Notes: a model not told the origin generated them from the letters alone. A DNA stretch of 64,000 bases from Pseudoalteromonas rubra (GCF_005886805.2 NZ_CP045429.1:2202501-2266500), one strand, 5' to 3'. Shown: positions 18,351 through 28,406, counted from the stretch's first letter. Program-made: numbers and translations.

Positions 18351-19688
18351 TTATAGCGTTATGTTTCCGGTAACATTTGAGCCTGCATAGTTAAGCGACG
18401 TCTGATAAAGCTCATTGTCTTTGACAACAATATTAGCTGCTTGTGAGGTGTCTACCTCTAATACCGTATTTGCTTTAATAAACTGGTTGTCTTTAATTAC
18501 AATAATGTTGTGTGGTGAGCTGTTCTCACCACTGATAAAAATATGTCTGGGCGAAGATGAACTGGCATCAAAGACATTACCAGATAGCAGGTTGTAACGA
18601 TAACCGCTTATACCGAGATTAAAATGAATGTACTCGTTTTTCCCATTTTGCATATCATCGAAAATGTTATTAGCAATGATATTTCGTCGATTGCCAACCT
18701 CAATCCAGGAATCGTCGAGGACATTGTTGAGTAGTCTACCACTTAGGTATATATCAGAGTCGTCGATTCTGCTTGACAATACAGCTTGAATTAAATGTTC
18801 TGTTGAGCCGATAACCGAGTCTTTGATGTCACTTGACTCGATGTTCTCTACGCGTGTTAACTGTGAGTTTCTTATATCGGAGTTAGTGATGTGCTCAATT
18901 GATGTCACTGTGTTTTGGGCTACGTCCTCTAATAACGAATGATCTAACTTAATGCCACTGGAGAATGTAATATCACCACGGAAGGTACATCTAATACAGG
19001 TTATATTTGAGCCCTCCAGCTTGATATTAGAAAAAGACGCACCAATAATGACGCTGTCAGTGCCTATTTCCAACGTCGGTAACTGAGATTCAGTTTCACT
19101 CACCGGACTTCCCGTAAAGCTGCCCCCCAAAAATATGCCGTTATCAACTTTGAGCGTTTTATCGTAAGTCGCTTCAATGGTTAGATTACCTTCAATGATT
19201 GCAAAGCGTTCATCTATTGACTGGCTTTGATACATTGCATGGTTATCTGAGGTGACAATGATGGGCGTGCTCGCGCTTTCTAAAGTAGACAGTCTCTGTG
19301 TTAAGTCAGCGAAGTCTTCATTACCCGGTCCATTGGCTACGACAGCTTTCAATGCTTCAAGTTGCTCACTGAACGAGGACTGTGTATTGGCCAATTCGTT
19401 TACACTACCGGCAGTGGAGTCAATGCGCGCTTTCACTTCTACCGTTTCGCTCTCTACAGCAATTAATTTGTTGTGGGTTGTTAATTGCGTAGCTGATAGC
19501 TCGTTCACATTACCCATATTGATATTTAGTTGGTTTGCTATTTCTTCGAAGTTCTCGTTAACTTCTGATGCGAGCGCAGGCGTGTTAGCCTCAAATCTAT
19601 GTGTAACTTCAAATTCAGGTGTTTCAGACGCACCAGCAGTATATATAGCGCTAGTGATCGCCATAACTAATAGCTTCATTTTTTTCAT
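18351..19688 (-). CDS. Secreted coiled-coil and beta-helix-like protein
   Basis: 445 residues with a signal peptide (MKLLVMAITSAIYTAGA). Residues ~30-50 carry FEANTPALASEVNENFEEI, a motif seen near the N-terminus of many secreted or tail-like repeat proteins. A coiled coil with repeated NELS/NELA heptads follows to about residue 125. From about residue 145 the chain has short repeats of the type IEGNLTIEATYDK, SNIKLEGSNITC and NNVLDDSWIEVGNRRNIIANNIF, as in right-handed parallel beta helices. It probably forms an extended surface or exported fibre-like protein. It heads a two-gene operon with the acidic lipoprotein. Confidence 0.72.
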   Translation of the reverse strand: MKKMKLLVMAITSAIYTAGASETPEFEVTHRFEANTPALASEVNENFEEIANQLNINMGNVNELSATQLTTHNKLIAVESETVEVKARIDSTAGSVNELANTQSSFSEQLEALKAVVANGPGNEDFADLTQRLSTLESASTPIIVTSDNHAMYQSQSIDERFAIIEGNLTIEATYDKTLKVDNGIFLGGSFTGSPVSETESQLPTLEIGTDSVIIGASFSNIKLEGSNITCIRCTFRGDITFSSGIKLDHSLLEDVAQNTVTSIEHITNSDIRNSQLTRVENIESSDIKDSVIGSTEHLIQAVLSSRIDDSDIYLSGRLLNNVLDDSWIEVGNRRNIIANNIFDDMQNGKNEYIHFNLGISGYRYNLLSGNVFDASSSSPRHIFISGENSSPHNIIVIKDNQFIKANTVLEVDTSQAANIVVKDNELYQTSLNYAGSNVTGNITL

Positions 19689-20005
19689 ATGTATTCCTTG
19701 CTAACTAACAATATCAGAATTGAACGACTGAACAGCTTACTCAAAGCGAATTCTCATTGAAAACTGTACCTATATGTGTATTTTGTGTCAATTTAAAGTT
19801 GCTATGTTGTTTTTTTTATTTATCCTGTCCGTTGCGGTTGAATCGTCAATCTACGTAGGAATATATGTTCATTTTGTTCGCAATTTACTTAAGTAGTGAC
19901 TTGGTATGTTTGGCCCGCATGGAGAAAAGCGCAATCTGGGACACTTTTTTTCCGCCCTGATTTGTCACACTGACTGTCAGTTTTGTAGTACTTGCGGAGC
20001 CCGTT
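19689..20005. other. Divergent promoter region
   Basis: 317 bases between the divergent secreted-protein gene (-) and the ABC-type membrane gene (+). The left two thirds are AT-rich and probably hold both promoters. No protein-like small frame was seen. Confidence 0.5.
19969..19981. promoter_or_regulatory. Palindrome upstream of the efflux operon
   Basis: ACTGAC-T-GTCAGT is a perfect 6-1-6 palindrome 25 bases before the GTG start of the ABC-type membrane gene. It may be an operator for the efflux operon. No cognate regulator is identified; the AraC/GyrI-like gene at 25.2 kb is one candidate, although AraC sites are usually direct repeats. Confidence 0.35.
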
Positions 20006-20893
20006 GTGAAACTCCTGAATAAAATTTCTTTTACTGCGATTATTCGTACTAACCCAGTTAAGATCCTTGTTACCTGGACTATGGTGATCTTAGAAAACAT
20101 TCTTTTGATCTTACTTCCTTTGTTTATTGGCTATGCCATCGATGGAGTGCTTGACCAGTCACTGGCTCCTTTGTTCTGGTTCGCTTTAGTGCTGGTGGCA
20201 TTGGTAGTAATTAGCGTGATCCGCCGCTTCTATGATACCCGTGTATTTGGCGATATTCGGGTCAAACTGGCCGAAATGTTGGCGTTTAAATTTAGTGCTG
20301 CGCCGGTATCGGTCAAAGACGCCAGGTTAACCATGTCACGTGAATTAGTTGATTTTCTGGAAAACGATTTACCAGGTGTTTTCACGGCGGTGATACAGCT
20401 TATCGCCACTGTGGTTATTCTGGCTTCTTTTCATCTTTATTTAGCGTATAGCGTGATACTTGCTGCAGGGTTAATGTGTCTCATCTACGCTATGTTTCAT
20501 GATCGCTTTAGCTTTTTGAATAGCAAGCTCAACGATCAGCTTGAACAGCAAGTCTGGGTATTGAGCCACCGACCGCTTGGTGCGATCAGTGCGCATTTTG
20601 AGCGACTTAAACGATGTGAAATCCGTCTGTCAGACACTGAAGCCTGGGTTTATGGCTTGATTTTTCTAGTGTTGTTTGCGGCTGTACTGAGTAATTTATG
20701 GATGGTGCAACTACTCCCCGATATCAGTGTTGGGCAGGTATTTTCTATTGTGACTTATTCTCTTGAATTCGTAGATACAGCAATCATGCTGCCTGTCACA
20801 CTACAAACCCTATCAAGGCTGAGCGAGATCAGCCAACGCCTTAATCAGCCAGTTGGCTCAATAACCCATACGGAGGTGACCCATGACGCTTAA
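20006..20893 (+). CDS. ABC transporter-like six-helix membrane domain without ATPase
   Basis: 295 residues starting at a GTG with GGAG 6 bases upstream. It has the type-1 ABC exporter membrane fold: paired helices (VTWTMVILENILLILLPLFIGYAIDGVL, FWFALVLVALVVISVIRRF), the coupling-like DTRVFGDIRVKLAE, two further hydrophobic pairs and FDTAIMLPVTLQTLSRLSEI at the end. No Walker A, signature or Walker B motif exists in it or next to it. It overlaps the RND adaptor gene by 11 bases, so it belongs to the efflux operon. Its role beside an RND pump is unclear. Confidence 0.75.
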   Translation: MKLLNKISFTAIIRTNPVKILVTWTMVILENILLILLPLFIGYAIDGVLDQSLAPLFWFALVLVALVVISVIRRFYDTRVFGDIRVKLAEMLAFKFSAAPVSVKDARLTMSRELVDFLENDLPGVFTAVIQLIATVVILASFHLYLAYSVILAAGLMCLIYAMFHDRFSFLNSKLNDQLEQQVWVLSHRPLGAISAHFERLKRCEIRLSDTEAWVYGLIFLVLFAAVLSNLWMVQLLPDISVGQVFSIVTYSLEFVDTAIMLPVTLQTLSRLSEISQRLNQPVGSITHTEVTHDA

Positions 20894-22025
20894 AGAGCGT
20901 TTCCCGGCAATTGCGGCTGCGAGTACACTAACGCTGACCTTGCTAGCCGTTGTATTCATGACATCAGAAGAACCCAATTCACACAACCAGAAAGTACACT
21001 TGCCCGTCGTATCTGTACTTGAGATAGAGCGCTCTGCAGAAACTCCCAGTTTAACAGTGCAGGCAAGTTCTCAGGCGCGCTGGCCACTGCAACTAAGAGC
21101 AACGAGCCGTGCTCGTGTGGATTATCTGGATCTTGAAATCGAACCAGGTCAGTTAGTGCAAAAGGGCGAGGTACTGGCACGGCTGGACACCCATTTACTT
21201 GAGTCGCAATTATATGATGCGCAGAGCACACTCAAACAGGCAGAGCTTAATTTACAGCGACACTTACATGAACAGTCGGTTGCTAAGACGATGCGAACTG
21301 CTGCAAGCAGCAGCGCATTTGCCACAATGGAACCCCACATTGCCGCAGCCAGAGCTGAGCTAAAACGAGCGCAACACAGCGTGCACAGCGCGCAGCGACT
21401 GCTCGACGATGCTGTTATTGTGGCGCCTTATGATGGGTTGATTACGCAGCGCCTGGTTAGTCCGGGAGAGTGGGTCGAAGCAGGACAGGGTTTGTTTGAA
21501 CTGGTGGCCAGTGATAGCCTGGATGTTCACGTGCCTTTGTCGAAGCGAGACTGGAACAGGGTCATGGACAACCTCGAAGATGGGCGTATAACCGTGCGTG
21601 GCTATACCGGGGATACGTGGCCGGCATCTGTTCGTTATCTGTCTCCGCTTATCAATGAAACAACGCGTCAGCGCACACTGGTGCTGTCTATATCGAATCC
21701 TTACCTACAAATGATTCAGCTAAGGCCTAATCAACAGGTGACCGTGCGTTTTGAGCTAAAAGCTCAAGACGGTTTATATGAATTGCCACTGAGTGCAGTC
21801 GATCCCGATGGCGCAATTTGGGTTGTGACAGAGCAGCAAACGTTACGACGAGTAACGGTGACTACTTTGGAAGTCAGAGCAGACACTATGATTGTATCGC
21901 TTAACGAAGAGCTGCCAGATGCCTTTCAGTTGGTTCGCTATACATTGCCCTCCATGGTGGCAGGTAAACGTATTGAGCCATATAGCGAGACGGTTCGGAT
22001 AGCTGACAAACTGGAGGCGCTATGA
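20883..22025 (+). CDS. RND efflux periplasmic adaptor (membrane fusion protein)
   Basis: 380 residues. An N-terminal hydrophobic segment (FPAIAAASTLTLTLLAVVFM) anchors it. The biotinyl-lipoyl-like half is RARVDYLDLEIEPGQLVQKGEVLARLDTHLLESQL. A coiled coil follows, then IVAPYDGLITQRLVSPGEWVEAG (second lipoyl half) and a beta barrel. It links the inner-membrane RND pump to an outer-membrane channel, which is not encoded here. Its stop overlaps the permease start by 4 bases. Confidence 0.9.
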   Translation: MTLKERFPAIAAASTLTLTLLAVVFMTSEEPNSHNQKVHLPVVSVLEIERSAETPSLTVQASSQARWPLQLRATSRARVDYLDLEIEPGQLVQKGEVLARLDTHLLESQLYDAQSTLKQAELNLQRHLHEQSVAKTMRTAASSSAFATMEPHIAAARAELKRAQHSVHSAQRLLDDAVIVAPYDGLITQRLVSPGEWVEAGQGLFELVASDSLDVHVPLSKRDWNRVMDNLEDGRITVRGYTGDTWPASVRYLSPLINETTRQRTLVLSISNPYLQMIQLRPNQQVTVRFELKAQDGLYELPLSAVDPDGAIWVVTEQQTLRRVTVTTLEVRADTMIVSLNEELPDAFQLVRYTLPSMVAGKRIEPYSETVRIADKLEAL

Positions 22026-25000
22026 GCTGGCTAAGTAAGTGGTTTATTAATAACCCGGTGGCGGCAAATTTGCTAATGGCAATGGTTATCGCGGGCGGCC
22101 TGCTGGCATTTGGTCAGCTCAGGGTGGAGTCATTTCCACAGATTGCGCCGTCCAGTATTAGTATTCAGGTCGTTTATCCGGGTGGTACTGCCAGGCAAAT
22201 TGATGAGAGTATTACACAGCGTGTTGAAGAGTCAGTCAGTGCTATTGCAGGCATCAAACAAATTACCAGTCAGTCACAGGCAGGGTTATCAACTGTGACG
22301 ATACGTAAGAAGCCTGATGCAGATTATGACAAGTTGCTGGAAGACGTTCGTAATCAGGTGAATACCATCAGTCATTTTCCTGTTCAGGCAGAAAAACCCA
22401 TAGTAACACGCGATGAATTTACCAATCTTGCTGCGTTTGTCATTGTCTCTGCCCCACGTAGTGACGATGCATTGCAGCAGGTAGCAAGGCAAGTAGAGCT
22501 GGCACTAAAAAAGCATCCGGATATTTCCAGCGTCAGCAACTGGGGCGCACGCGAGCCAAGGTTATTTATCGAGCCTGAACCTGATACTTTGTTGCGGTAT
22601 GGCATGACGATAGAACAGCTTGCCAGTACGATAACACAGACGTCACTTGAAACACGTAGTGGACAACTTAAACATGAAGGAAATCGTATTACCCTGCGTG
22701 GTGATGGCTATATCAGTGCGCTGAGCGAATTGAGAAAGTTGCCAGTGATCAACGGCCCTTCTGGTGAGGTTACCCTGGGTGAAATTGCCACTGTGCGCCG
22801 TGGCTATGAGCAAAGCGATGCTATCGTGCGTAACAATGGTATGCCAGGTATCGCGTTGATGGTTAGCACCAGTCAGAGCGACAATTTGCTGGATGTGAGC
22901 GAGGCCATAAGTGACACCCTTGTTGAACTTAAACCTCTGCTTGCAGAGGACATCACCATCACCACCATGGCTGATATGGCACCCTACATAGAAGAGCAGT
23001 TACAACGCCTTGGCAACAGTGCCTGGCAGGGACTGTTAATCGTCATCCTGTTGCTGGGCATATTTTTAAATCTGAGGCTGGCTTTCTGGGTCGCGGCCGG
23101 TATACCGGTCGCTATTTGTGGCACCTTGTATGGTATGCAGTTGCTTGATTACAGTCTGAATGACATCACTTTGTTTGGCTTTATTCTGGTACTGGGCATT
23201 TTGGTGGATGATGCGGTTGTGGTCGGTGAAGCGATTGATGAGCATCAAAGTTGTAACTCAAATTATAAACAGGCCGCATACACAGGTGTTGAGTCCGTCA
23301 CTGTAGCAACCGTATTTGGTGTGCTTACAAGTATTGCGGCATTTTCACCTATGCTTTGGATCAACAATGATCTGGCAAAGCTGTTTGCCGGCTTTTCAGC
23401 GGTTGTGATTCTGGCACTGTGTTTTTCATTGGTTGAAAGTAAATTTATTCTGCCACCTCACCTGGCCGCGATGTCGCGTCAGGGAACCCGCAGTGGACTC
23501 ATAGCAAGCTTTCAAAACAAGGCGCGCGCGGCACTGAGTCACTTCATACATAATATCTATAAACCCGCATTGCGCCTCAGCCTGAAACACAAAAGGTCAA
23601 CCCTGGTGGTTTTTCTGTCCGCTTTTATATTGGCTTATGGTTTATGGCTTGGTGGTGCAATACGCAGTACATTATTTCCGGAAATTCCGGGTCGTTATGT
23701 GACCGCCAAAGTAACACTGGAAGAGGGGGCACCTCTGGGTTTACAGGTCCGGGCGCTAAGTCAGCTTGAACTGAGCGCACAGGCAGCAAGTCAGGCACTA
23801 CAAGCCGAGTATGGCATGAGCACTAGCCCGATGAAGAATATCCTAGCCTGGTCCAACGGTTATGGTGACCTTGAGGTCACTGCTGAGCTGTCATCGGAAG
23901 CGTTAAATGCGCTACCAGCAAACACATTAACTAATACCTGGCGCAAGCAAGCCGGCATAATAGAGGGCAGTTATGCGCAGCATTTCAGTGCTGCTGAGCC
24001 ACCAGCGGGCGGGACTTTTTTGGCTATTTCATCGCCTGATGGACGTTTAGCTAAGCAGATCAGTGATCAACTCCGTGAGACCTTAACCACATTGCCTGGC
24101 GTAAAAGATACCCGGGATGATTATCAGGCTGCACAACGGCAAATTCGGGTCAGGCTGAATGCGTTTGGTCGTCAGCTGGGATTGACGCAAGCACAGATAG
24201 CTGAACTGGTAGCTAATGCCTTGGGAGAGCGCGAAGTACATCGGTTACTTTATCAGTCACAGGAGTTAAAAGTTGTACTGCGTTTCCCACAGCATGCAGT
24301 GCGAACTGAACATGAGCTACTGGATATGCACGTAATGCTTGATGATGGTCAGAGTGTTGCACTAGGAGATGTTGCTGAACTGAATTATCAGCATGAGCCT
24401 CAGATGTTGCAGCGTCGTGATCGTGAGCGGGTGATCAATCTATACTGGTCTCAGGATCGAGGTGTGGGATCGCCGGAGCAAACGCTGGATCTGTTGCAAA
24501 GTGACATTGATAAACTTGCCAGCCAGTTTCCACAAGTGACCATTAAGCCAGCGGGCGAATATGAAGAAATAGAAGAGGTCAATAAAGGGTTTAAGGCTGC
24601 CCTTATACTGACTTTACTACTCATTTACGTGTTGCTGGCGATCCCGCTGAAGTCCTATTGGCAACCCTTAATTATTATGGCTGTGATTCCGTTCGGGTTT
24701 GCCGGTGCTATTTTTGGCCACGCTATCATGGAACTGCCGGTCAGCTTACTGTCTATGTTTGGCATGATGGCTATGACAGGTATTGTGGTGAATGATGCTT
24801 TGGTACTGATAACGCGTTTTAACAATGAATACCGTCAAGGTATTTCACCATCACAGGCATTGCTCAATGCTGGCACCGGTCGTTTTCGGGCGATTTTTCT
24901 GACCACGATAACTACCGTGTGTGGCTTGTTACCTTTGTTATTTGGCACGTCTGAGCAGGTACAGTACTTAAAACCTGCTGCGGTATCTTTGGTGTTCGGA

Positions 25001-25114
25001 GAACTATTTGCCACTTTGATCACCTTATTTTTAATCCCTGTGTTGTTAGGCATGTTTCATCGCAAGCCCTCGCCTGCAGTGCAATCTGCACAGGAGGCGC
25101 ACACGCTAAGTTGA
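22022..25114 (+). CDS. RND efflux transporter permease
   Basis: 1030 residues, the usual HAE-1/RND length. It begins WLSKWFINNPVAANLLMAMV with TM1, then a periplasmic porter domain. TM4 carries FGFILVLGILVDDAVVVGEAI, with the paired Asp of the proton relay. The second half repeats the layout: TM7 (STLVVFLSAFILAYGLWLGG) and MFGMMAMTGIVVNDALVLITRF. It is expected to export amphiphilic compounds using the proton gradient. It ends the three-gene operon; a hairpin at 25130-25147 follows. The substrate is unknown. Confidence 0.94.
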   Translation: MSWLSKWFINNPVAANLLMAMVIAGGLLAFGQLRVESFPQIAPSSISIQVVYPGGTARQIDESITQRVEESVSAIAGIKQITSQSQAGLSTVTIRKKPDADYDKLLEDVRNQVNTISHFPVQAEKPIVTRDEFTNLAAFVIVSAPRSDDALQQVARQVELALKKHPDISSVSNWGAREPRLFIEPEPDTLLRYGMTIEQLASTITQTSLETRSGQLKHEGNRITLRGDGYISALSELRKLPVINGPSGEVTLGEIATVRRGYEQSDAIVRNNGMPGIALMVSTSQSDNLLDVSEAISDTLVELKPLLAEDITITTMADMAPYIEEQLQRLGNSAWQGLLIVILLLGIFLNLRLAFWVAAGIPVAICGTLYGMQLLDYSLNDITLFGFILVLGILVDDAVVVGEAIDEHQSCNSNYKQAAYTGVESVTVATVFGVLTSIAAFSPMLWINNDLAKLFAGFSAVVILALCFSLVESKFILPPHLAAMSRQGTRSGLIASFQNKARAALSHFIHNIYKPALRLSLKHKRSTLVVFLSAFILAYGLWLGGAIRSTLFPEIPGRYVTAKVTLEEGAPLGLQVRALSQLELSAQAASQALQAEYGMSTSPMKNILAWSNGYGDLEVTAELSSEALNALPANTLTNTWRKQAGIIEGSYAQHFSAAEPPAGGTFLAISSPDGRLAKQISDQLRETLTTLPGVKDTRDDYQAAQRQIRVRLNAFGRQLGLTQAQIAELVANALGEREVHRLLYQSQELKVVLRFPQHAVRTEHELLDMHVMLDDGQSVALGDVAELNYQHEPQMLQRRDRERVINLYWSQDRGVGSPEQTLDLLQSDIDKLASQFPQVTIKPAGEYEEIEEVNKGFKAALILTLLLIYVLLAIPLKSYWQPLIIMAVIPFGFAGAIFGHAIMELPVSLLSMFGMMAMTGIVVNDALVLITRFNNEYRQGISPSQALLNAGTGRFRAIFLTTITTVCGLLPLLFGTSEQVQYLKPAAVSLVFGELFATLITLFLIPVLLGMFHRKPSPAVQSAQEAHTLS

Positions 25115-25129
25115 CTTGGGGCACGGCCT

Positions 25130-25147
25130 GGGCGATAGTGATCGCCC
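25130..25147 (+). terminator. Hairpin after the RND operon
   Basis: GGGCGAT (25130-25136), loop AGTG, ATCGCCC (25141-25147), followed by CGGAAAAA. GC-rich stem, no T-run. Confidence 0.5.
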
Positions 25148-25168
25148 CGGAAAAACCTGTGAGCCTGT

Positions 25169-26068
25169 ATGTCAGCAGACAAAGATCCCGCGTTTAATTT
25201 GGTGCCAGAAATTGCTTTGCTGGCGCCGCTACCTGAGCATATGCGAAAACGATTTGAGCAGGCATTATTGTTGATGCATGAGAAGTTAGAAGAGGGCTTG
25301 AGCTGGCAGAAAATAGCCCAAAAGAGTGCCATTTCATCTTTCCATTTTCATCGCCAGTTTAGCAAACTATTCAACGAAACACCTGGCCGATACCTGAGTC
25401 GGATCCGGCTGCAATATGCGGTTTACTATTTGCTCTATCACGAAACGCTGTCTATTACTGACATTGCGCAGCTGTGTGGGTTTGCTTCGTCGCAGGCATT
25501 GGCTAAAGCGCTTAAGCGCGAGCTGGGGACTACAGCAAAAGCAATCCGCCTGATGGCACAGCAGGCAACGCCCCAACAAACTAAGGTTTTGATGGATAAG
25601 CTGGCACATCCGGGAGATTCAGAGTCGCTGGAAAAGCAGTTGGCAGAAGCGCTGCCATGTACGCTCGAGTACTGTGAAGCGCGTTACATTAAAACTGTTC
25701 CCAGTGATACCTCTGACTGGGATCAGATCCTGGATCATTATGGGGAGCAGTCAGTCGGCTTGCTGGGTATTACAAAGACGACCGAGCTGGATAAAAGCTG
25801 GTCGGCCATAGAGACTCAGATTGCAAAATCAGTCGAGCCAGGTGAATCCCATGATGCGTTGATTAAAAGCGGTCATTATTTTTGTTGCCGGGCGTATCTC
25901 TTGTCGGATGTAGCCTATAGTCAGGTACTTCATACTTTGTTTGAGAAAGCAGAGCAGGCAGGATATAAGATTGATCCCGAGGGTCATTTTATCGAGTGGA
26001 TCGAGGGGGTGGATCTGGAGCAATATGGTGGGATCACGATGCAGTTTCAGATCCCCGTTATCACTTAG
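25169..26068 (+). CDS. AraC-type regulator with C-terminal GyrI-like effector domain
   Basis: 299 residues. The DNA-binding part lies at residues ~25-125: LEEGLSWQKIAQKSAISSFHFHRQFSKLFNETPGRYLSRIRLQ, then LSITDIAQLCGFASSQALAKALKREL, the two AraC helix-turn-helices. The remainder, with CEARYIKTVPSDT, WSAIETQI and GHYFCCRAYLL, fits the GyrI-like/effector-binding domain that senses hydrophobic drugs in Rob and SoxS-like regulators. It lies 54 bases after the RND permease gene on the same strand, so it is a good candidate to control that pump. Confidence 0.87.
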   Translation: MSADKDPAFNLVPEIALLAPLPEHMRKRFEQALLLMHEKLEEGLSWQKIAQKSAISSFHFHRQFSKLFNETPGRYLSRIRLQYAVYYLLYHETLSITDIAQLCGFASSQALAKALKRELGTTAKAIRLMAQQATPQQTKVLMDKLAHPGDSESLEKQLAEALPCTLEYCEARYIKTVPSDTSDWDQILDHYGEQSVGLLGITKTTELDKSWSAIETQIAKSVEPGESHDALIKSGHYFCCRAYLLSDVAYSQVLHTLFEKAEQAGYKIDPEGHFIEWIEGVDLEQYGGITMQFQIPVIT

Positions 26069-26090
26069 TTAGATAGTGCAGGAGCAGAAA

Positions 26091-26414
26091 ATGGCGCGTT
26101 TATTTGTCTATGGAACGTTAGCACCCGGCCGTCCAAACGAACACATTCTCGCAGGGCTTAACGGCCAGTGGCAACCTGGTTTTGTCAACGGCCATTTGCA
26201 AAATCAGGGTTGGGGAGCTGAGTTAGGTTATCCGGGCCTGACTTTAGACACGAGCGCTGAAGAAGTATCAGGTTTGGTGTTTAGTTCACCTGAGCTTGAT
26301 AGTCACTGGCAGAGGCTCGATGAGTTTGAAGGCGAGCACTATAAACGCGTAATAGCGCAAGTGCGGCTAGACGATGGTGAAACAATACCCGCTTATGTTT
26401 ATACCTTAGCTTAA
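26091..26414 (+). CDS. Gamma-glutamylcyclotransferase (AIG2-like) family protein
   Basis: 107 residues from the ATG at 26091, which follows AGGAG; the open frame from 26076 adds five residues before it. LFVYGTLAPGRPNEH is the signature YGTL(A)PG loop. LDEFEGEHYKRVIAQV carries the catalytic Glu of the family, and ETIPAYVYTL is the last strand. Family members release 5-oxoproline from gamma-glutamyl compounds or act in related amine metabolism. It lies 22 bases after the AraC gene. A strong terminator follows. Confidence 0.85.
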   Translation: MARLFVYGTLAPGRPNEHILAGLNGQWQPGFVNGHLQNQGWGAELGYPGLTLDTSAEEVSGLVFSSPELDSHWQRLDEFEGEHYKRVIAQVRLDDGETIPAYVYTLA

Positions 26415-26445
26415 TGAGCGGGTAGCTAAATCTGATCAGACAAAC

Positions 26446-26466
26446 GTGTCAATAATTGACACTTTT
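26446..26466 (+). terminator. Rho-independent terminator
   Basis: GTGTCAA (26446-26452), loop TAA, TTGACAC (26456-26462), then TTTT. It ends the AraC/cyclotransferase transcript. Confidence 0.75.
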
Positions 26467-26575
26467 CGAAAATTCAGTCTACGTTTAATTAACCGCAGTT
26501 TAATGCCTGTGTGATTCAGACACAGAACATTATGCTTGCGAGCGCGTGCTTTCACCTTTGCTCAGAGGTTAATTG

Positions 26576-28321
26576 ATGATCCAGTCACTCTTCTCTAATA
26601 AGTCGGATAACACTCAGGCTATCCTAGATCAGGCCATTGACGCCGTGATCAGTATCAACACCAAAAATAATGTTACGTACATGAACGAAGCCGCAGAAAA
26701 GCTGTTTGGCTATAGTAAAACGGAGGTGATTGGGAAAAACGTGAAAATGCTTGTCCCGCGCGAATTTTCGACCAATCACGATCAGTACGTCAATGCCAAT
26801 CGCAATGGCGGCCCGGACAAAATTGTTGGCACGGCTCGTGACATTCAAATAGAAACTCGCAGTGGTGACAAGAAGTGGTGTAGCCTGTCTTTATCTAAAG
26901 TACGTCAGTCTGACGGTATTCATTACACTGCCTTTATTAAAGACATTACGGTGCAAAAAGAGGCTCAGGAGCGCATTGATCAGACGCTTGAGCAGTGTAT
27001 TGATGCCGTTGTTTCGATTGACCACAACAATATAGTGACTTTTTTTAACCCGGCAGCGGAGCGCTTGTGGGATTATCAGCGTGATGAAGTCATTGGCCAC
27101 AATGTGAAAATGTTGGTGCCCAGAGCGATACAGGGAAACCACGACGAAATGGTTAATCGCAATCGCCGCACTGGTGAAGACAAAATCGTCGGCACTTCCA
27201 GAGATGTTGAGATTGAGCGTAGCGATGGTCAGGTGCTTTGGGCTAATTTATCGTTGTCCAAAGTCAACGTGGCCGGCAAAATCGCCTACACTGCTTTTGT
27301 TAAAGACATCACCGAAGAAAAAGCGCAGCGTGATCAGATAGCATTACTTTCCTTGGTTGCTAATGAAACCGATAACTCGGTGATCATTACCGATTCAAAC
27401 GGGTTGATTGAATATGTGAACCCCGGCTTCACTAAGCTGTCTGGTTACGACCAACACGAAGTTCTGGGTAAAAAACCTGGCCATGTTTTACAAGGCAAAC
27501 ATACCTCACCCGATACCAAAAAGCGCATCAAAAAGAACCTGGAACAACGCACCCCGTTTTATGAAGAAATCCTGAATTACACCAAAGAGGGTGAACCTTA
27601 TTGGATCAGCCTGGCCATTAACCCGGTCTTTGATGAACGGGGCAGTTTGATACGCTTTGTCTCAATTCAGGCGAATGTTGACAGCACTAAACGCGTCGCA
27701 TTAGAAAATGATGTGCGCCTAAAAGCAATTGGTGAGGCAAATATTGTGCTGGAATTTGATCCACAGGGAGAGCTGACGTTGATTAATCCTATGGGACTCA
27801 GCGCATTGGGTGCCACGGATCAGCGAGCAGTACAACAACTGCTTAAAACGCTGTCAAGCTACCTCAGTGATGAACAATGGCAGTCGATACGCACAGGCCA
27901 GTTCGTGAAAACACAACTTGCTTTGCCTACCGGCCTAAGCGAAGTGCAAATAGACGCTGCTATTTCCCCGGTGTTAGATGAAGATGGCAAGCTTAATAAA
28001 ATTCTGCTCTATGGTACCGATGTTTCAGAGCGCAACGCGGTCCTGACAGAAACCCACCATGCGATGGCACAGGTGTTGTCTAAGATCAGTACCATCATTA
28101 ATACCATCAACAGCATCTCAGATCAGACTAACTTACTGGCACTGAATGCAGCGATTGAATCAGCCCGGGCCGGTGATGCAGGCAGAGGCTTTGCCGTGGT
28201 TGCTGATGAAGTAAGAAGTCTTGCCATGCGAACCACAGAGTCGGCGGGAGAGATTGGTGGCCTGATTGACGAAACACGTCAGCATGTTGATCAACTGAGT
28301 AGTTATATCCAGGCCAAGTGA
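26576..28321 (+). CDS. Soluble chemotaxis-type protein with multiple PAS domains
   Basis: 581 residues from the ATG at 26576 (AGAGG upstream). No membrane segment. PAS1 (~10-125) and PAS2 (~130-250) are near-duplicates: both contain [46 protein letters not shown] and DKIVGT. PAS3 (~255-375) has [23 protein letters not shown] fourth, weaker PAS-like part follows ([18 protein letters not shown]). The last ~80 residues are the tip of the MCP signalling hairpin ([37 protein letters not shown]). The signalling arm is short and ends soon after. It probably senses redox or a cytoplasmic ligand and talks to CheA/CheW. Confidence 0.88.
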   Translation: MIQSLFSNKSDNTQAILDQAIDAVISINTKNNVTYMNEAAEKLFGYSKTEVIGKNVKMLVPREFSTNHDQYVNANRNGGPDKIVGTARDIQIETRSGDKKWCSLSLSKVRQSDGIHYTAFIKDITVQKEAQERIDQTLEQCIDAVVSIDHNNIVTFFNPAAERLWDYQRDEVIGHNVKMLVPRAIQGNHDEMVNRNRRTGEDKIVGTSRDVEIERSDGQVLWANLSLSKVNVAGKIAYTAFVKDITEEKAQRDQIALLSLVANETDNSVIITDSNGLIEYVNPGFTKLSGYDQHEVLGKKPGHVLQGKHTSPDTKKRIKKNLEQRTPFYEEILNYTKEGEPYWISLAINPVFDERGSLIRFVSIQANVDSTKRVALENDVRLKAIGEANIVLEFDPQGELTLINPMGLSALGATDQRAVQQLLKTLSSYLSDEQWQSIRTGQFVKTQLALPTGLSEVQIDAAISPVLDEDGKLNKILLYGTDVSERNAVLTETHHAMAQVLSKISTIINTINSISDQTNLLALNAAIESARAGDAGRGFAVVADEVRSLAMRTTESAGEIGGLIDETRQHVDQLSSYIQAK

Positions 28322-28406
28322 GCCAGGTGATTTAGGTTATTGTGAGCCAATAACGAGCTGAAAAGGTATTTTTAGCCAGAGGTAAGTAGCATACCTGCAT
28401 CGATGT

